From: an uncultured Bacilli bacterium | GTDB lineage: Bacteria > Bacillota_I > Bacilli_A > RF39 > UBA660 | Assembly (NCBI GenBank): GCA_950097225.1 | Contig: CATNCE010000016.1 | Coordinates: 1-34,369, forward strand | Reading direction: 5' to 3' | DNA: 34,369 nucleotides | Part shown: piece by piece, positions 1 to 8,484 of the stretch | Layout of the letters: each line of letters opens with the position of its first letter | How positions within the stretch are numbered: the stretch's first letter is position 1 | The notes under the pieces: model-generated | What the model saw: only the letters and a program-made list of their open reading frames with translations | Database searches by the model: none | What the model was told of the DNA's origin: nothing | Made by a program: the position numbers and the translations under genes

Positions 1-1024
1 AATTATATCCGGCTTTACATGAATATTTATTTGGATCACATCCAACACTTTCTAACTCTTCTTTTGTTATTAATCGTGTTGTTTTTATTTCTCCACCTAA
101 CTCTGCTAATTTTGTTGCATATTCATCAACATACTCTTTAATTACACTTATACTATAATCATTTAGTTTTAATTTGTTTTCTTCTGATAATCCTTCATTA
201 GCTTGATTATACTTTTCTTCTGTTGTATATGGCACTACTCCAATAAACGGAAAAACTTCAGCTATGCTTCCATCCTCTTTTACTTCACCAACTGCTCCTT
301 TAGCACTTGGATCTTGTAACCCAGTTGGATTTTCTATTGGGGTGACTGTATATGAGGAATTCATTGTTGTTCCTCCAACATGCAAGTTATATCTAGCTAT
401 TGCTGATATATTATCTCCTTCGATATTATAGACATAGAATGACTCACTACCTAAGGTGATTAGGTCTCCTACAGATACCTCACCATTATTATCATTGTCC
501 TCAGTTATCTCCCATGCACTTTTTACTTTATCAGCTGGTGTTCCATCAGACACTTCTTCTCTTGAAACAGCACTTCCAACTATCTCACAAGATACCTCTA
601 CATCAGTTGTTTCTCCTACATAAGCCTTGACTAACTCAATTTTTAATGTTCCTTTTCTAGTTTCAGTTGCCAAAAGATTTGTTTCTTCATCGAACTCATT
701 AGTTATACTCAAGTACTCTGTACTATTAGTACAATTTATACTTACATTTGCATCATACTCACGACTTCCATTTGTTACATCATATTCTAATGTATAGGTT
801 TCACCAACCATACTAATATCATAATCAAACACGATATGGGTATCATCCTTGATTAAACTATTACGCTTTTTTCCATTTTCGAACGATGCCGAAAAATATA
901 CATCAAAATCAGCATCATTACTAGCTATTCTAGCATTACCATTTATTACTAACGTAGATGTTACTGCAGCAAAACCAACCACAAGAAACAACATTCCTAG
1001 TAATAACACACTTCTTCTTTTCAT
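1..1024 (-). CDS. TasA-like/lectin-like surface protein, copy 1 (3' end outside window)
   Basis: An open frame runs from an ATG at 1022-1024 to the window edge without a stop, giving the first 341 residues of a secreted or anchored protein. It aligns without gaps to 19830-20853 (copy 2); I counted about 53 mismatches by eye, roughly 95% identity. The N-terminus is a hydrophobic signal/anchor starting MKRRSVLLLG and followed by TLVINGNARI, the start of a TasA/camelysin-like beta-sandwich. A second domain follows, with the same pre-lectin segment as copy 2. The C-terminal lectin core and the possible variable region lie outside the window. The ribosome site is AGAAGG, 8 nt before ATG. Homology to copy 2 stops at the start codon, so the copies have different promoters. 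It is probably a recipient or sister of the DGR-linked gene; that role is inferred. Confidence 0.85.
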   Translation of the reverse strand, partial: MKRRSVLLLGMLFLVVGFAAVTSTLVINGNARIASNDADFDVYFSASFENGKKRNSLIKDDTHIVFDYDISMVGETYTLEYDVTNGSREYDANVSINCTNSTEYLSITNEFDEETNLLATETRKGTLKIELVKAYVGETTDVEVSCEIVGSAVSREEVSDGTPADKVKSAWEITEDNDNNGEVSVGDLITLGSESFYVYNIEGDNISAIARYNLHVGGTTMNSSYTVTPIENPTGLQDPSAKGAVGEVKEDGSIAEVFPFIGVVPYTTEEKYNQANEGLSEENKLKLNDYSISVIKEYVDEYATKLAELGGEIKTTRLITKEELESVGCDPNKYSCKAGYN

Positions 1025-1049
1025 TTGTATACCTTCTTACTTTATTTAA

Positions 1050-1079
1050 ATTTTATCATATATATATTGCTTTTTACAA
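1050..1079 (-). promoter_or_regulatory. Promoter of surface protein copy 1
   Basis: On the minus strand TTGTAA (1074-1079) and TAAAAT (1050-1055) are separated by 18 nt. The spacer contains a short TA-dinucleotide run. The layout and bases closely resemble the promoter of the TasA-like gene at 13829-13857. Confidence 0.6.
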
Positions 1080-1103
1080 TAATTATGGTGTATATTTTCC
1101 AAC

Positions 1104-1135
1104 AAAAAAGAAGTTTTATTAAATTGAAAACTTCT
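1104..1135 (-). terminator. Intrinsic terminator after the phosphohexomutase gene
   Basis: On the minus strand AGAAGTTTT and AAAACTTCT form a 9-bp stem with a 9-nt loop, followed by a T tract. It lies just past the stop codon at 1158 and closes the gpmI-phosphomutase unit. Confidence 0.85.
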
Positions 1136-1157
1136 CTTAATAATGATTAAACCTTAG

Positions 1158-2525
1158 TTATTTTTGAAGAATGCTTACTACACCCATGAATTCTTTTTGA
1201 ATCTTTTTTAGATTATTTTCACTGTTAGCTTCAAAGCGAATTGTTAAATTCGGTCCAGTATTACTGGCGCGAACTAAGGCCCATCCGTTATCTTTATGGA
1301 CTTTAACGCCATCTATTGTTGAATAATTATAATGATGAGAATCACAATATTTTTTTATTCCTTCAACTATTTCAAACTTTTTAGCATCAGTCGTTTTTAC
1401 TTTAATCTCTTCCGTATTATAGTAATGATTTAAACGTTTGGTTAAATCAGATAAAGGTTTAGATGAAATGGATAATAATTCTTGTAAACGCAACCCAACA
1501 TATATTCCATCATCATAACCAGGATGACGATCAGTAAAGAAGATATGATTAGAATATCCTCCTCCAAAGCATATATGTTGTTCAGCCATTATACGCTCTT
1601 GACGCGCAGATGAAGGAGTCTCTACTAAAATATTCCCACCGGATGCACGAATCTCGTCTTCTAAAGTTTTTGAACATTTAACGTCGATTAAAACAGTTTT
1701 ATTTTTACTTTGACGAATAATATCTTTACACATTAGGGCCATTAGTATATCCGCTTCAACAACATTTCCTTTGTTATCAACAAAACCACAACGGTCTGCA
1801 TCCCCATCGTATGCGAGTCCTACATCAGCGCGATTAGCTTTAACAGCTTTAGATAGTTTTTCCAAATTGGCTTTTACATTGGGATCGGGATGGTGATTCG
1901 GAAAATTAGGATTAGAATCACAGAATAGAAATATTGTTTCAAAAGGCATCTTAGAATAAACTTTGTGAATAATAGTAGAAGCTGTCCCATTACCACAATC
2001 AACAACGGCACGAATCTTCTTATCACCAGGATTTATGGCTTGAGCTAAGTACTCGGCATACGAGTCACTTACATCGATGTGCTCAATTTGTCCTTTACCT
2101 TTCTTAGGTTTAAATTTATCGTTTTTTAAATCGGAATAGATCTCTTCTAGTTCATCATAATCACAATGTTGATAATCACGACCAAATAGTTTAAAACCAT
2201 TATCTTCTTTAGGATTATGGCTAGCAGTTACCATGATGGCATATTCTTGCCCTAATTTGCGAGAAGCATAGTTTAGCATTGGCGTTGTTACTAAGCCAAT
2301 ATATAAAATATTGATACCTGTATTAATTAGTCCTTCTATCAAGTTCTTAGTAAGTTCAGGCCCCCCAAAGCGATTATCATGACCAACTACAACATATGCC
2401 TTATCTTTTTTTAGTGCCAACGATCCAAAAACCTGGCCCAAACGATAAGCAAACTCGGCGTTAATTTGATTAGGATATTTTCCCCTTATATCTGCTTCTC
2501 TTAAAATACTTGTATCAAAATTCAT
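1158..2525 (-). CDS. Alpha-D-phosphohexomutase (phosphomannomutase/phosphoglucomutase family)
   Basis: Interconverts hexose 1- and 6-phosphates in the cytoplasm, feeding envelope sugar synthesis. At 455 residues the length is normal for the family. Visible motifs are the catalytic serine loop TASHNPKEDNG, the metal-binding DGDADRCG and the C-terminal phosphate-binding RASNTGPNLTIRFE. The sugar-recognition loop, usually GEMSGH, reads GGGYSNH here, so substrate preference cannot be assigned confidently. I prefer the ATG at 2523-2525 because AAGGGTGAG lies just upstream; an in-frame ATG nine codons earlier would overlap gpmI. It follows gpmI by 13 bp and is probably cotranscribed. The family call is firm; choosing among manB, pgcA or glmM-like functions is not possible, though the SHNP serine loop and general layout favour PMM/PGM over GlmM. 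Confidence 0.9.
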   Translation of the reverse strand: MNFDTSILREADIRGKYPNQINAEFAYRLGQVFGSLALKKDKAYVVVGHDNRFGGPELTKNLIEGLINTGINILYIGLVTTPMLNYASRKLGQEYAIMVTASHNPKEDNGFKLFGRDYQHCDYDELEEIYSDLKNDKFKPKKGKGQIEHIDVSDSYAEYLAQAINPGDKKIRAVVDCGNGTASTIIHKVYSKMPFETIFLFCDSNPNFPNHHPDPNVKANLEKLSKAVKANRADVGLAYDGDADRCGFVDNKGNVVEADILMALMCKDIIRQSKNKTVLIDVKCSKTLEDEIRASGGNILVETPSSARQERIMAEQHICFGGGYSNHIFFTDRHPGYDDGIYVGLRLQELLSISSKPLSDLTKRLNHYYNTEEIKVKTTDAKKFEIVEGIKKYCDSHHYNYSTIDGVKVHKDNGWALVRASNTGPNLTIRFEANSENNLKKIQKEFMGVVSILQK

Positions 2526-2538
2526 ATTCTCACCCTTT

Positions 2539-4053
2539 TTAATCTTCTTCAATAAATAATGTTTTGGTCTCTTTCATCTCTTTTGGAATGGCAATATCCA
2601 TATATTTTAAAATTGTTGGAGCGATTTGAGTTAAATCACCTTTATGTTTTAAATTAACGTGTTTATCACGGATAATAAATGGTACAGGATTCGTCGAATG
2701 CGTTGTAATTGGTTCACCATTAGGACTAAGCATTTCATCACAATTACCATGATCTGCTGTTATTATAAGTTTATAAAAGTTATTATCCACAGCTTCAACA
2801 ATTTGTTTTAAACATTCATCAACGGCTGCTAAAGACTCTTTGGTAGCTTCGATATTACCAGTGTGTCCTAACATATCAGGGTTAGCGATATTGACAAGAA
2901 TAAAGTCATAATCGCGTTCAAGACACTTAGTTACCTGTTTTGTCACTTCATAAACACTCATATTAGGAGCTAAATCATATGTTGCAACCTTAGGAGATGG
3001 AATAAGGAAATTATCACATCCCTTTAATTTAGTTGCACCTCCTCCGTTAAAAAAGAAAGTGACATGAGCATATTTTTCAGTTTCAGCAATTCGTGCTTGA
3101 CGTAATCCTAAATCAGAAAAATAGCATCCCAAAGAATATACTTCTTGGTTATTTTCTAGTAATGGTTCAATATTAACTGTATTTGGTACCTCAACTAACG
3201 ATAATACTGATACATTTTGTGGTTGATCTACAGGATACTCATTAAATTCTGGATTCTTTATTACATTTAATATTTGACGAGCACGATCTCCACGGAAATT
3301 TAGCCAAATTAATCCATCATTATCCTTTATAACAGCTTTATCATCAATAACTATTGGAACTAAAAATTCATCAGTTATGTCGCGTTTATAGCAAGCTTCA
3401 ATAGCTTTAGCATAATTACGAACTTTAACACCTTTTCCAGTAAATAGTAAATCAGAATAGATCTTTGTGCGTTCCCACTTGTTATCGCGGTCCATTGCAT
3501 AATAACGCCCACATACAGTAGAAATACTACCAATACTTACTTCTTGCATGACATTTTTTAAGTCATCTAAAAAGCTAATTGAGGTTTTTACACCAGTATC
3601 TCTTCCATCAGTAATAGCATGAAAATATACTTTATTTACTCCCATATTTTTTAAATGCCCTAGGAAGTTTTTCATATATTTTATATCTGAGTGCACACCC
3701 CCGTCGGATACTAATCCCATAAGATGAATTGCCCCTTTGTTTTCTTTAACTGTTTTAAGAAAGTTAAGCATCTTTTCATTTTTTTCAATTAGTGTACTTC
3801 CTAAAACTTCATTACACAAAGTTATGTCTTGCTTTAGTCTTTTTCCAGCACCAATAGTTAAGTGCCCCACTTCTGAATTTCCAAATTGATCATCGGGTAA
3901 ACCAACATATTCCCCACTAGCCTGTAAGGTTGCATGAGGATATTCACTATAAATTTCATTGTAACATTCCATTGATGTTTGCCTGATGGCATTCCCATAA
4001 TCATTGTCATTAATACCGAATCCATCTAAAATAACCATGATTACTTTTTTCAT
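2539..4053 (-). CDS. gpmI: 2,3-bisphosphoglycerate-independent phosphoglycerate mutase
   Basis: Interconverts 3- and 2-phosphoglycerate in glycolysis, using two Mn ions and a phosphoserine. The 504-residue length is typical. Visible features are the N-terminal metal site VILDGFGIND, the catalytic serine in GNSEVGHLTIGAG (about residue 62), GRYYAMDRD and the C-terminal metal motif TADHGNCDEM. The start is the ATG at 4051-4053, preceded by AAGGTGAG; the GTG three codons upstream lies inside that ribosome site and is unlikely to be used. The gene precedes the phosphohexomutase in the same direction with 13 bp between them. Nothing odd is seen. The call is essentially certain from the motifs and length. 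Confidence 0.97.
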   Translation of the reverse strand: MKKVIMVILDGFGINDNDYGNAIRQTSMECYNEIYSEYPHATLQASGEYVGLPDDQFGNSEVGHLTIGAGKRLKQDITLCNEVLGSTLIEKNEKMLNFLKTVKENKGAIHLMGLVSDGGVHSDIKYMKNFLGHLKNMGVNKVYFHAITDGRDTGVKTSISFLDDLKNVMQEVSIGSISTVCGRYYAMDRDNKWERTKIYSDLLFTGKGVKVRNYAKAIEACYKRDITDEFLVPIVIDDKAVIKDNDGLIWLNFRGDRARQILNVIKNPEFNEYPVDQPQNVSVLSLVEVPNTVNIEPLLENNQEVYSLGCYFSDLGLRQARIAETEKYAHVTFFFNGGGATKLKGCDNFLIPSPKVATYDLAPNMSVYEVTKQVTKCLERDYDFILVNIANPDMLGHTGNIEATKESLAAVDECLKQIVEAVDNNFYKLIITADHGNCDEMLSPNGEPITTHSTNPVPFIIRDKHVNLKHKGDLTQIAPTILKYMDIAIPKEMKETKTLFIEED

Positions 4054-4090
4054 TAATCTCACCTTGTATTAATTTTATCACAAAAAAATG

Positions 4091-4110
4091 AAAAAAACGA
4101 GTAGTACTCG
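4091..4110 (-). terminator. Intrinsic terminator after the pilin-like gene
   Basis: A CGAGT/ACTCG hairpin at 4098-4110 is followed on the minus strand by a run of Ts (4091-4097). It separates the pilin-like gene from gpmI. Confidence 0.7.
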
Positions 4111-4145
4111 TATAGTCCTGAAAACTAGTGCATATTCGACAAATA

Positions 4146-4694
4146 TTAGCACTTTACTTCTTCAAAATAACGAAGTGTTTTAGTTGTTCCTCCTACCTTA
4201 GTAGTATATGTAGCATTTATACCTAAATTATTCCCAGGATAGTCATGAAGACACTTATATATTTTAGTGCCAACTGTCACTTTTTCTCCTTCATGAAAAA
4301 CTTTATATGCATCAAAAGTAGTAGTATAATATGAGGCAATATTAAAGTTATTAGAACAATAACACGTTTTAATTACTCCGGTTAATGGTTTATTATCAGC
4401 TGGACTATATATGACATTTATAGAATCACTTTCCGATAATAAATAGCCTTTTTTTATAAGAGAGTCAACATTAGTATTTATGCAGGCACTTCCAGCATTT
4501 TTTACTTCGTCTTTTGTCTTATCCCCTAGCTTATTAGCAGCCGCTTCAATTTCAATTATTTTAGAATTAAAAGTATCGCGTTTTACACCAGCAAGAATAT
4601 TAGCATAAGCAGGTATAGCTAAAGCCATTAATAAACCAATTACGACAAGGACAGCCAATACTTCGACTAATGTAAATCCATTTTTATTGTGCAT
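4146..4694 (-). CDS. Type IV pilin-like (prepilin) protein
   Basis: The N-terminus MHNKNGFTLVEVLAVLVVIG has the classic prepilin signature: a short charged leader, Gly just before Phe (cleavage and N-methylation site), Glu at mature position 5, and a 20-residue hydrophobic helix. The remaining ~140 residues are a soluble domain with several cysteines (for example TCYCSNN, and the terminal VKC) that could form disulphides. The 182-residue length suits a pilin or competence pseudopilin. No prepilin peptidase, ATPase or platform gene is nearby, so it depends on machinery encoded elsewhere. AGGTGA lies just upstream of the ATG at 4692-4694. The exact role (adhesion pilus or DNA uptake) cannot be told from sequence. 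Confidence 0.85.
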   Translation of the reverse strand: MHNKNGFTLVEVLAVLVVIGLLMALAIPAYANILAGVKRDTFNSKIIEIEAAANKLGDKTKDEVKNAGSACINTNVDSLIKKGYLLSESDSINVIYSPADNKPLTGVIKTCYCSNNFNIASYYTTTFDAYKVFHEGEKVTVGTKIYKCLHDYPGNNLGINATYTTKVGGTTKTLRYFEEVKC

Positions 4695-4735
4695 ATAATC
4701 ACCTATTCTTTATTAATAGTATATCATACAAAAGA

Positions 4736-4771
4736 AAAAACAAAGGCTTTTTTTAATATACCTTTGTTTTT
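4736..4771 (-). terminator. Terminator after cdaR, possibly bidirectional
   Basis: AACAAAGG and CCTTTGTT form a stem flanked by T-rich DNA, 3' of the cdaR stop codon and upstream of the pilin-like gene. Confidence 0.75.
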
Positions 4772-4778
4772 ATTGACA

Positions 4779-6143
4779 TTACACTTTTTTATTGGTAATA
4801 GTTACAGTTATTTCTGTTTTAACAGGCTGAGCTGTAATTAATTCTGATTGAGTTGTAACTTTTACTGGCACTTGGTGAGTTCCACTCTTTAAGGCTGATA
4901 AGTCAACTGTTGCCGTAATACCTTTTATTATATCTTCATTGTTAATTACGGATTCGACTCCAGTTACTATAATATCGATCTTACGATCTTCTGGACTAGC
5001 ACCTGGCGTTAGGTCTTCTCCTAAGTTAACGTAAAGGATTGATACATCGGTAATGGTACGCTGTCTAGCTTCTCCAACAGTAACTGATACCTGGGATGAT
5101 GTTTCGCTTAAGTAACGAACACCACTTGGTTTATTTAGGGTAACAGCAAATGTCTTGTTACTATCCAAATTGTTAATTGAAATTGGTGCTTCGATATAGT
5201 TAAGTTTATCAACTACCTCTTTATCTCCGTAAACTTCAACTTCCTTAATAGATGAAATAGCCGAACCAATTGCCTTTCCATTAGTCATGGTACCGCTAGT
5301 TATAACACGAACTGGTTTAGTAGCATGATATGAATCGATCGCGATTTTAGCACTTACTTTAGATGGTACTATCTCAACATTTTCAAGTTTATTACCAACA
5401 CTATCGTAAGCAACTAATGGTATACTTTCTAGAGTTATCTCGCCTGTTTCTTTTAAGTTGATTTGTGATGCATCAACTAAAGCTTTCACAACTGCTACCT
5501 TATCTAATATCTCTTGTGATGATTTTATAACTACTTCACTGGTATCTAGAGTTACACTAGAAATGCTTAACTTACTATCAAGTCTTTCTTCATTTAATAA
5601 ATCATAAGTTAAATTACGCTTTTGAGATACTTTTTCACTTATCTTAACCGTTACAGTTGGTGGATATAATTTATAATCAACATTAGTTGCTGAATGATTA
5701 TATTTAAAGTCCACTTTATATGTACCAACTCCATATTTAGCTAAATCTAACTCTACTTCATGGTTGCCAAGTTGAGTTGCTAAATATATGGATGATTTAC
5801 TACCAATAAGAGTAATATCAACACTCTCAGGAACACCTTCTATAACATATGCTTCTTCATTATATAAAACGTTAATCTTTTGATTTCGTAATATTTCGGC
5901 ATTATTTTCTGTTAAGTTGATTACCTTAGAATCAACAAGAACAAATAGTCCAATAGAACAGATAAGGGATAAATATATAAGGACATTAGGTCGATTTAAT
6001 ATTTTTTCAAAACGACCAGAGTTTTCTTTAGATAACTCGCCTATTTTATATATTAAACGACTAATAGGTGTTACTAATAACTTATCAATGATTCGATATA
6101 ATAATTTAAATAATTTGATGAAAGGTCTAAAAATTTTACTCAT
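4779..6143 (-). CDS. cdaR: CdaR: YbbR-domain regulator of the diadenylate cyclase
   Basis: Predicted membrane-anchored extracellular partner of CdaA, which in Firmicutes modulates c-di-AMP synthesis. The first ~50 residues are basic and cytoplasmic. One transmembrane helix follows around residues 52-70 (VLIYLSLICSIGLFVLVDSK). The rest consists of several YbbR-type beta-rich repeats, recognisable by recurring patterns such as VPESVDITLIGS, the segments at EVEVYGDKEVVDKL and DIIVTGVESVI, and alternating VxVTV strands. The length of 454 residues is typical. The start codon lies inside the 3' end of cdaA (8-bp overlap), a translational-coupling arrangement conserved in this pair. There is no downstream glmM, which often follows cdaR in Bacilli; the phosphohexomutase at 1158-2525 is in the same general neighbourhood but in a separate unit. 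Confidence 0.92.
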   Translation of the reverse strand: MSKIFRPFIKLFKLLYRIIDKLLVTPISRLIYKIGELSKENSGRFEKILNRPNVLIYLSLICSIGLFVLVDSKVINLTENNAEILRNQKINVLYNEEAYVIEGVPESVDITLIGSKSSIYLATQLGNHEVELDLAKYGVGTYKVDFKYNHSATNVDYKLYPPTVTVKISEKVSQKRNLTYDLLNEERLDSKLSISSVTLDTSEVVIKSSQEILDKVAVVKALVDASQINLKETGEITLESIPLVAYDSVGNKLENVEIVPSKVSAKIAIDSYHATKPVRVITSGTMTNGKAIGSAISSIKEVEVYGDKEVVDKLNYIEAPISINNLDSNKTFAVTLNKPSGVRYLSETSSQVSVTVGEARQRTITDVSILYVNLGEDLTPGASPEDRKIDIIVTGVESVINNEDIIKGITATVDLSALKSGTHQVPVKVTTQSELITAQPVKTEITVTITNKKV

Positions 6144-6954
6144 CTAATTCACCTTCACTTTCATCGGCATCATAGAATACTTCTGCTTTTGGCTTTAATT
6201 CTTCAAGAAGCATTATTCTAAACTCATCTAGAGTTAAGTTATAATGTAGGTAATTGTCGCAAGCTATGCTTATGCGTCCTGTTTCTTCTGATACAACTAG
6301 AGCAATGGCGTCAGTCTCTTCTGCTACACCTAAGGCTGCACGGTGACGAGTTCCTAATTTTTTATTGACATTAGGATTCATACTTGTTTTGAATACTGCT
6401 CCAGCACAAGTTATTTTATCTCCCTGTATAATAACGCCTCCATCATGTAATGGGTTTGGCGGAAGGAATATTGCTTCAATTAGTTGACTAGAAATATCAG
6501 CATATAGCTTAGTCGTTGGACTAATATATTCTTGTAAAGACATATTTCTTTCAAGGACAATTAATGATCCAATACGTTGTTTTTTCAAATGTTCAATAGC
6601 TGTCATAAGTTCAAATACAACTTTTTCACGTTCATCAACTGTTAAAACTTTATGACGCCCAAGTAGCTGAGTTCTCCCGATTTGTTCAAGAACATTTCTA
6701 ATCTCTGGTTGGAATATTACTATTAAGGCAATAGGTCCCCAAGATATAGCATATTCAAGTAATACACCTACTGTATATAAATGTAAGTAATTACTTAAAA
6801 ACTTAATAAAAATTAACCATATAACACCCTTGAATATAAGAACCATTTTAACATTATTTTTTAAGTTCTTAAATAAAAAATATAACATAAACCAGATAAT
6901 ACATATATCTAAGATTTTTGTCATTAAACTCCACGCGCTAGTAAGAGTTATCAT
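6136..6954 (-). CDS. cdaA: CdaA: membrane diadenylate cyclase
   Basis: Makes cyclic di-AMP from two ATP at the membrane, a messenger controlling potassium/osmolyte transport and wall homeostasis. Three hydrophobic helices occupy roughly residues 10-90. The DisA_N catalytic domain follows, with the two signature motifs LHDGGVIIQGD (DGG) and GTRHRAALG (RHR). The length of 272 residues is standard. AGGTGTG lies upstream of the ATG at 6952-6954. The 3' end overlaps cdaR by 8 bp, so the two are one unit. The acidic C-terminal tail (DADESEGELDE) is a minor peculiarity. Family identity is firm. Confidence 0.97.
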   Translation of the reverse strand: MITLTSAWSLMTKILDICIIWFMLYFLFKNLKNNVKMVLIFKGVIWLIFIKFLSNYLHLYTVGVLLEYAISWGPIALIVIFQPEIRNVLEQIGRTQLLGRHKVLTVDEREKVVFELMTAIEHLKKQRIGSLIVLERNMSLQEYISPTTKLYADISSQLIEAIFLPPNPLHDGGVIIQGDKITCAGAVFKTSMNPNVNKKLGTRHRAALGVAEETDAIALVVSEETGRISIACDNYLHYNLTLDEFRIMLLEELKPKAEVFYDADESEGELDE

Positions 6955-7030
6955 AAGATCACACCTTTCTTAAAATGTTTGACTTTATATGATACATTTG
7001 TTAAAAAAAATGCATAGTACCATTTATGCA

Positions 7031-7273
7031 TTAATTTTGGTTGGTCGTCCCATCATTTGCTGCTTGGTTTTGCATATCTACTAATACAGGTGCAGCCACA
7101 CTTTGGATATCTGGTTGACTTTCTAATGCATTTAATGCTCTTCCTTCTTTTATGATTTCTTCGCGATATTGTTTATATTTTTTCTTATCCATCATATAAC
7201 CAAATAAACCTAACAAGAGAACCACAGCAATGATGATAAATATCATGTAGTTGGAAATAATAAATTCTAACAT
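7031..7273 (-). CDS. Small single-pass membrane protein
   Basis: A protein of about 80 residues of unknown function. A helix near the N-terminus (MIFIIIAVVLLLGLFGYMM) is followed by a lysine-rich stretch (DKKKYKQYREEIIKEG) and a Gln/Asn-rich tail, giving an outside-N, cytoplasmic-C prediction. The ATG at 7271-7273 is preferred because AAGGGG precedes it; a TTG two codons earlier is possible. It lies 76 bp upstream of cdaA in the same orientation, but I see no evidence of a functional link. The type of protein is clear; the role is not. Confidence 0.7.
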   Translation of the reverse strand: MLEFIISNYMIFIIIAVVLLLGLFGYMMDKKKYKQYREEIIKEGRALNALESQPDIQSVAAPVLVDMQNQAANDGTTNQN

Positions 7274-7327
7274 ATTCAATTCCCCTTATTCTAATAATAT
7301 TCTATCACTTGAAGAAAAGAATTTCAA

Positions 7328-8389
7328 TTAATTTATTGTTAATGTTTTATTTTTAGGTTGAATTTCAATATGAGTATTTCCATCATTAACAATTATTTCT
7401 TCCCCATTTAGATATTTATATGTGGTTTGTTCAGTACGACTATTTTTCTCCCAAGTAATAGGAACTGCTATACCATTTGAAATGAAGTACCCACTTCCAC
7501 TGCCAATGTTATAAATTGTTTGTCGCCCTTTTTGATCATAAGTTGAGTTTGCTACCTGATAAGTTATTATGTTTTTTACTATGTATTGTTCTTTTGTGAC
7601 ATAGTCAGTGTGAGCTTTATTGTTTTGAAATCTTTTATATACTTTATTTTCACTATCATAAGTAAATGATGTATCTTTCGAGTTTGAATATACTATGCGC
7701 ACCTCATTTGCAGGAATTGCGCCTTCTTTTCCTGCTAAGTCTAGTTCATCGACACTATATTTTAAAAGTAAGTCTTTAGTAGTTTTATCGCGGAAATTAC
7801 GAGCAGAAATTCTAGTTTTTATTTTTTCCATATCGGCAAATGCCGTATGTTCATATGCTAAACCTAAAGTTTTATCGCGGAAGGTAGCATCACCATCTAA
7901 GTCATTAACACCTAGGGAACGAATATCACTTAAAGCCTCAGGTGAACCACCTATATGAAGATAAATAGCATCATTTTCTAAGGCATAATCTAAAAAATAG
8001 GCACGGGATGAACGAATTGTTCCAATGCGACTAGTATTAGCATCTTTATAAACTGCCATTAAACGACTAATTCCACCTTCGGTAATTATCTCATAGACTA
8101 AATAGGCATCTTGTAACCCTGATTGATATCCCCAAACGGTACTTATATTATTTATCATGACTGCAACATTACGTGAATCCGAATTTGGGTCAACTATCTT
8201 AAGCTTCTTTTCATCTTGTTTATCTTTAATATTTATCGATTGATTATCTTTGTTGGTATCTAAAAAACTTTTATCTTTATTATTGAAAAGAACAATTCCA
8301 AGTGCTAAAGCAATTATTAGTACTATACCAATAATTAATAGAGTCTTTGATTGTTTCTTTTTATTTGCTTTATTCTTTGTTTTTCCCAT
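7328..8389 (-). CDS. DUF3048 (YerB-like) anchored extracellular protein
   Basis: A 353-residue protein with a very basic N-terminus (KTKNKANKKKQSK), one transmembrane helix (TLLIIGIVLIIALALGIVLF) and a large outer domain. The segments AVMINN, QDAYLVYEIITEGGISRLMAVY, RIGTIRSSRAYFLDYALE and IGGSPEA are characteristic of the DUF3048/YerB family of Firmicute surface proteins, whose biochemical function I do not know. The B. subtilis member is a lipoprotein; here a transmembrane anchor replaces the lipobox. The start ATG at 8387-8389 follows AGAAGGTGG. It is transcribed divergently from the lipoprotein at 8485, with 95 bp between the two start codons. Confidence 0.85.
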   Translation of the reverse strand: MGKTKNKANKKKQSKTLLIIGIVLIIALALGIVLFNNKDKSFLDTNKDNQSINIKDKQDEKKLKIVDPNSDSRNVAVMINNISTVWGYQSGLQDAYLVYEIITEGGISRLMAVYKDANTSRIGTIRSSRAYFLDYALENDAIYLHIGGSPEALSDIRSLGVNDLDGDATFRDKTLGLAYEHTAFADMEKIKTRISARNFRDKTTKDLLLKYSVDELDLAGKEGAIPANEVRIVYSNSKDTSFTYDSENKVYKRFQNNKAHTDYVTKEQYIVKNIITYQVANSTYDQKGRQTIYNIGSGSGYFISNGIAVPITWEKNSRTEQTTYKYLNGEEIIVNDGNTHIEIQPKNKTLTIN

Positions 8390-8430
8390 AAAAATACCAC
8401 CTTCTACATTTTAACACATATTAATAATTA

Positions 8431-8459
8431 TTGAAAGAAACTATTTTCTTTGTTATAAT
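8431..8459 (+). promoter_or_regulatory. Sigma-A promoter of the plus-strand lipoprotein gene
   Basis: TTGAAA (8431-8436), a 17-nt spacer and TATAAT (8454-8459), 25 nt before the ATG. The upstream TTG that extends this reading frame is the -35 box itself, so it cannot be the start codon. Confidence 0.85.
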
Positions 8460-8484
8460 TTACTTAGCGAACGGAGGAAATAAA

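Noticed and set aside
849-1049. Plus-strand reading frame (and its copy at 20678-20881)
   Set aside because: Antisense shadow of the surface protein signal region, present in both copies because they are paralogues; no ribosome site.
8431-8484. TTG start for the lipoprotein gene
   Set aside because: It is the promoter -35 box; ATG 8485 has a good ribosome site and begins a proper lipoprotein signal.
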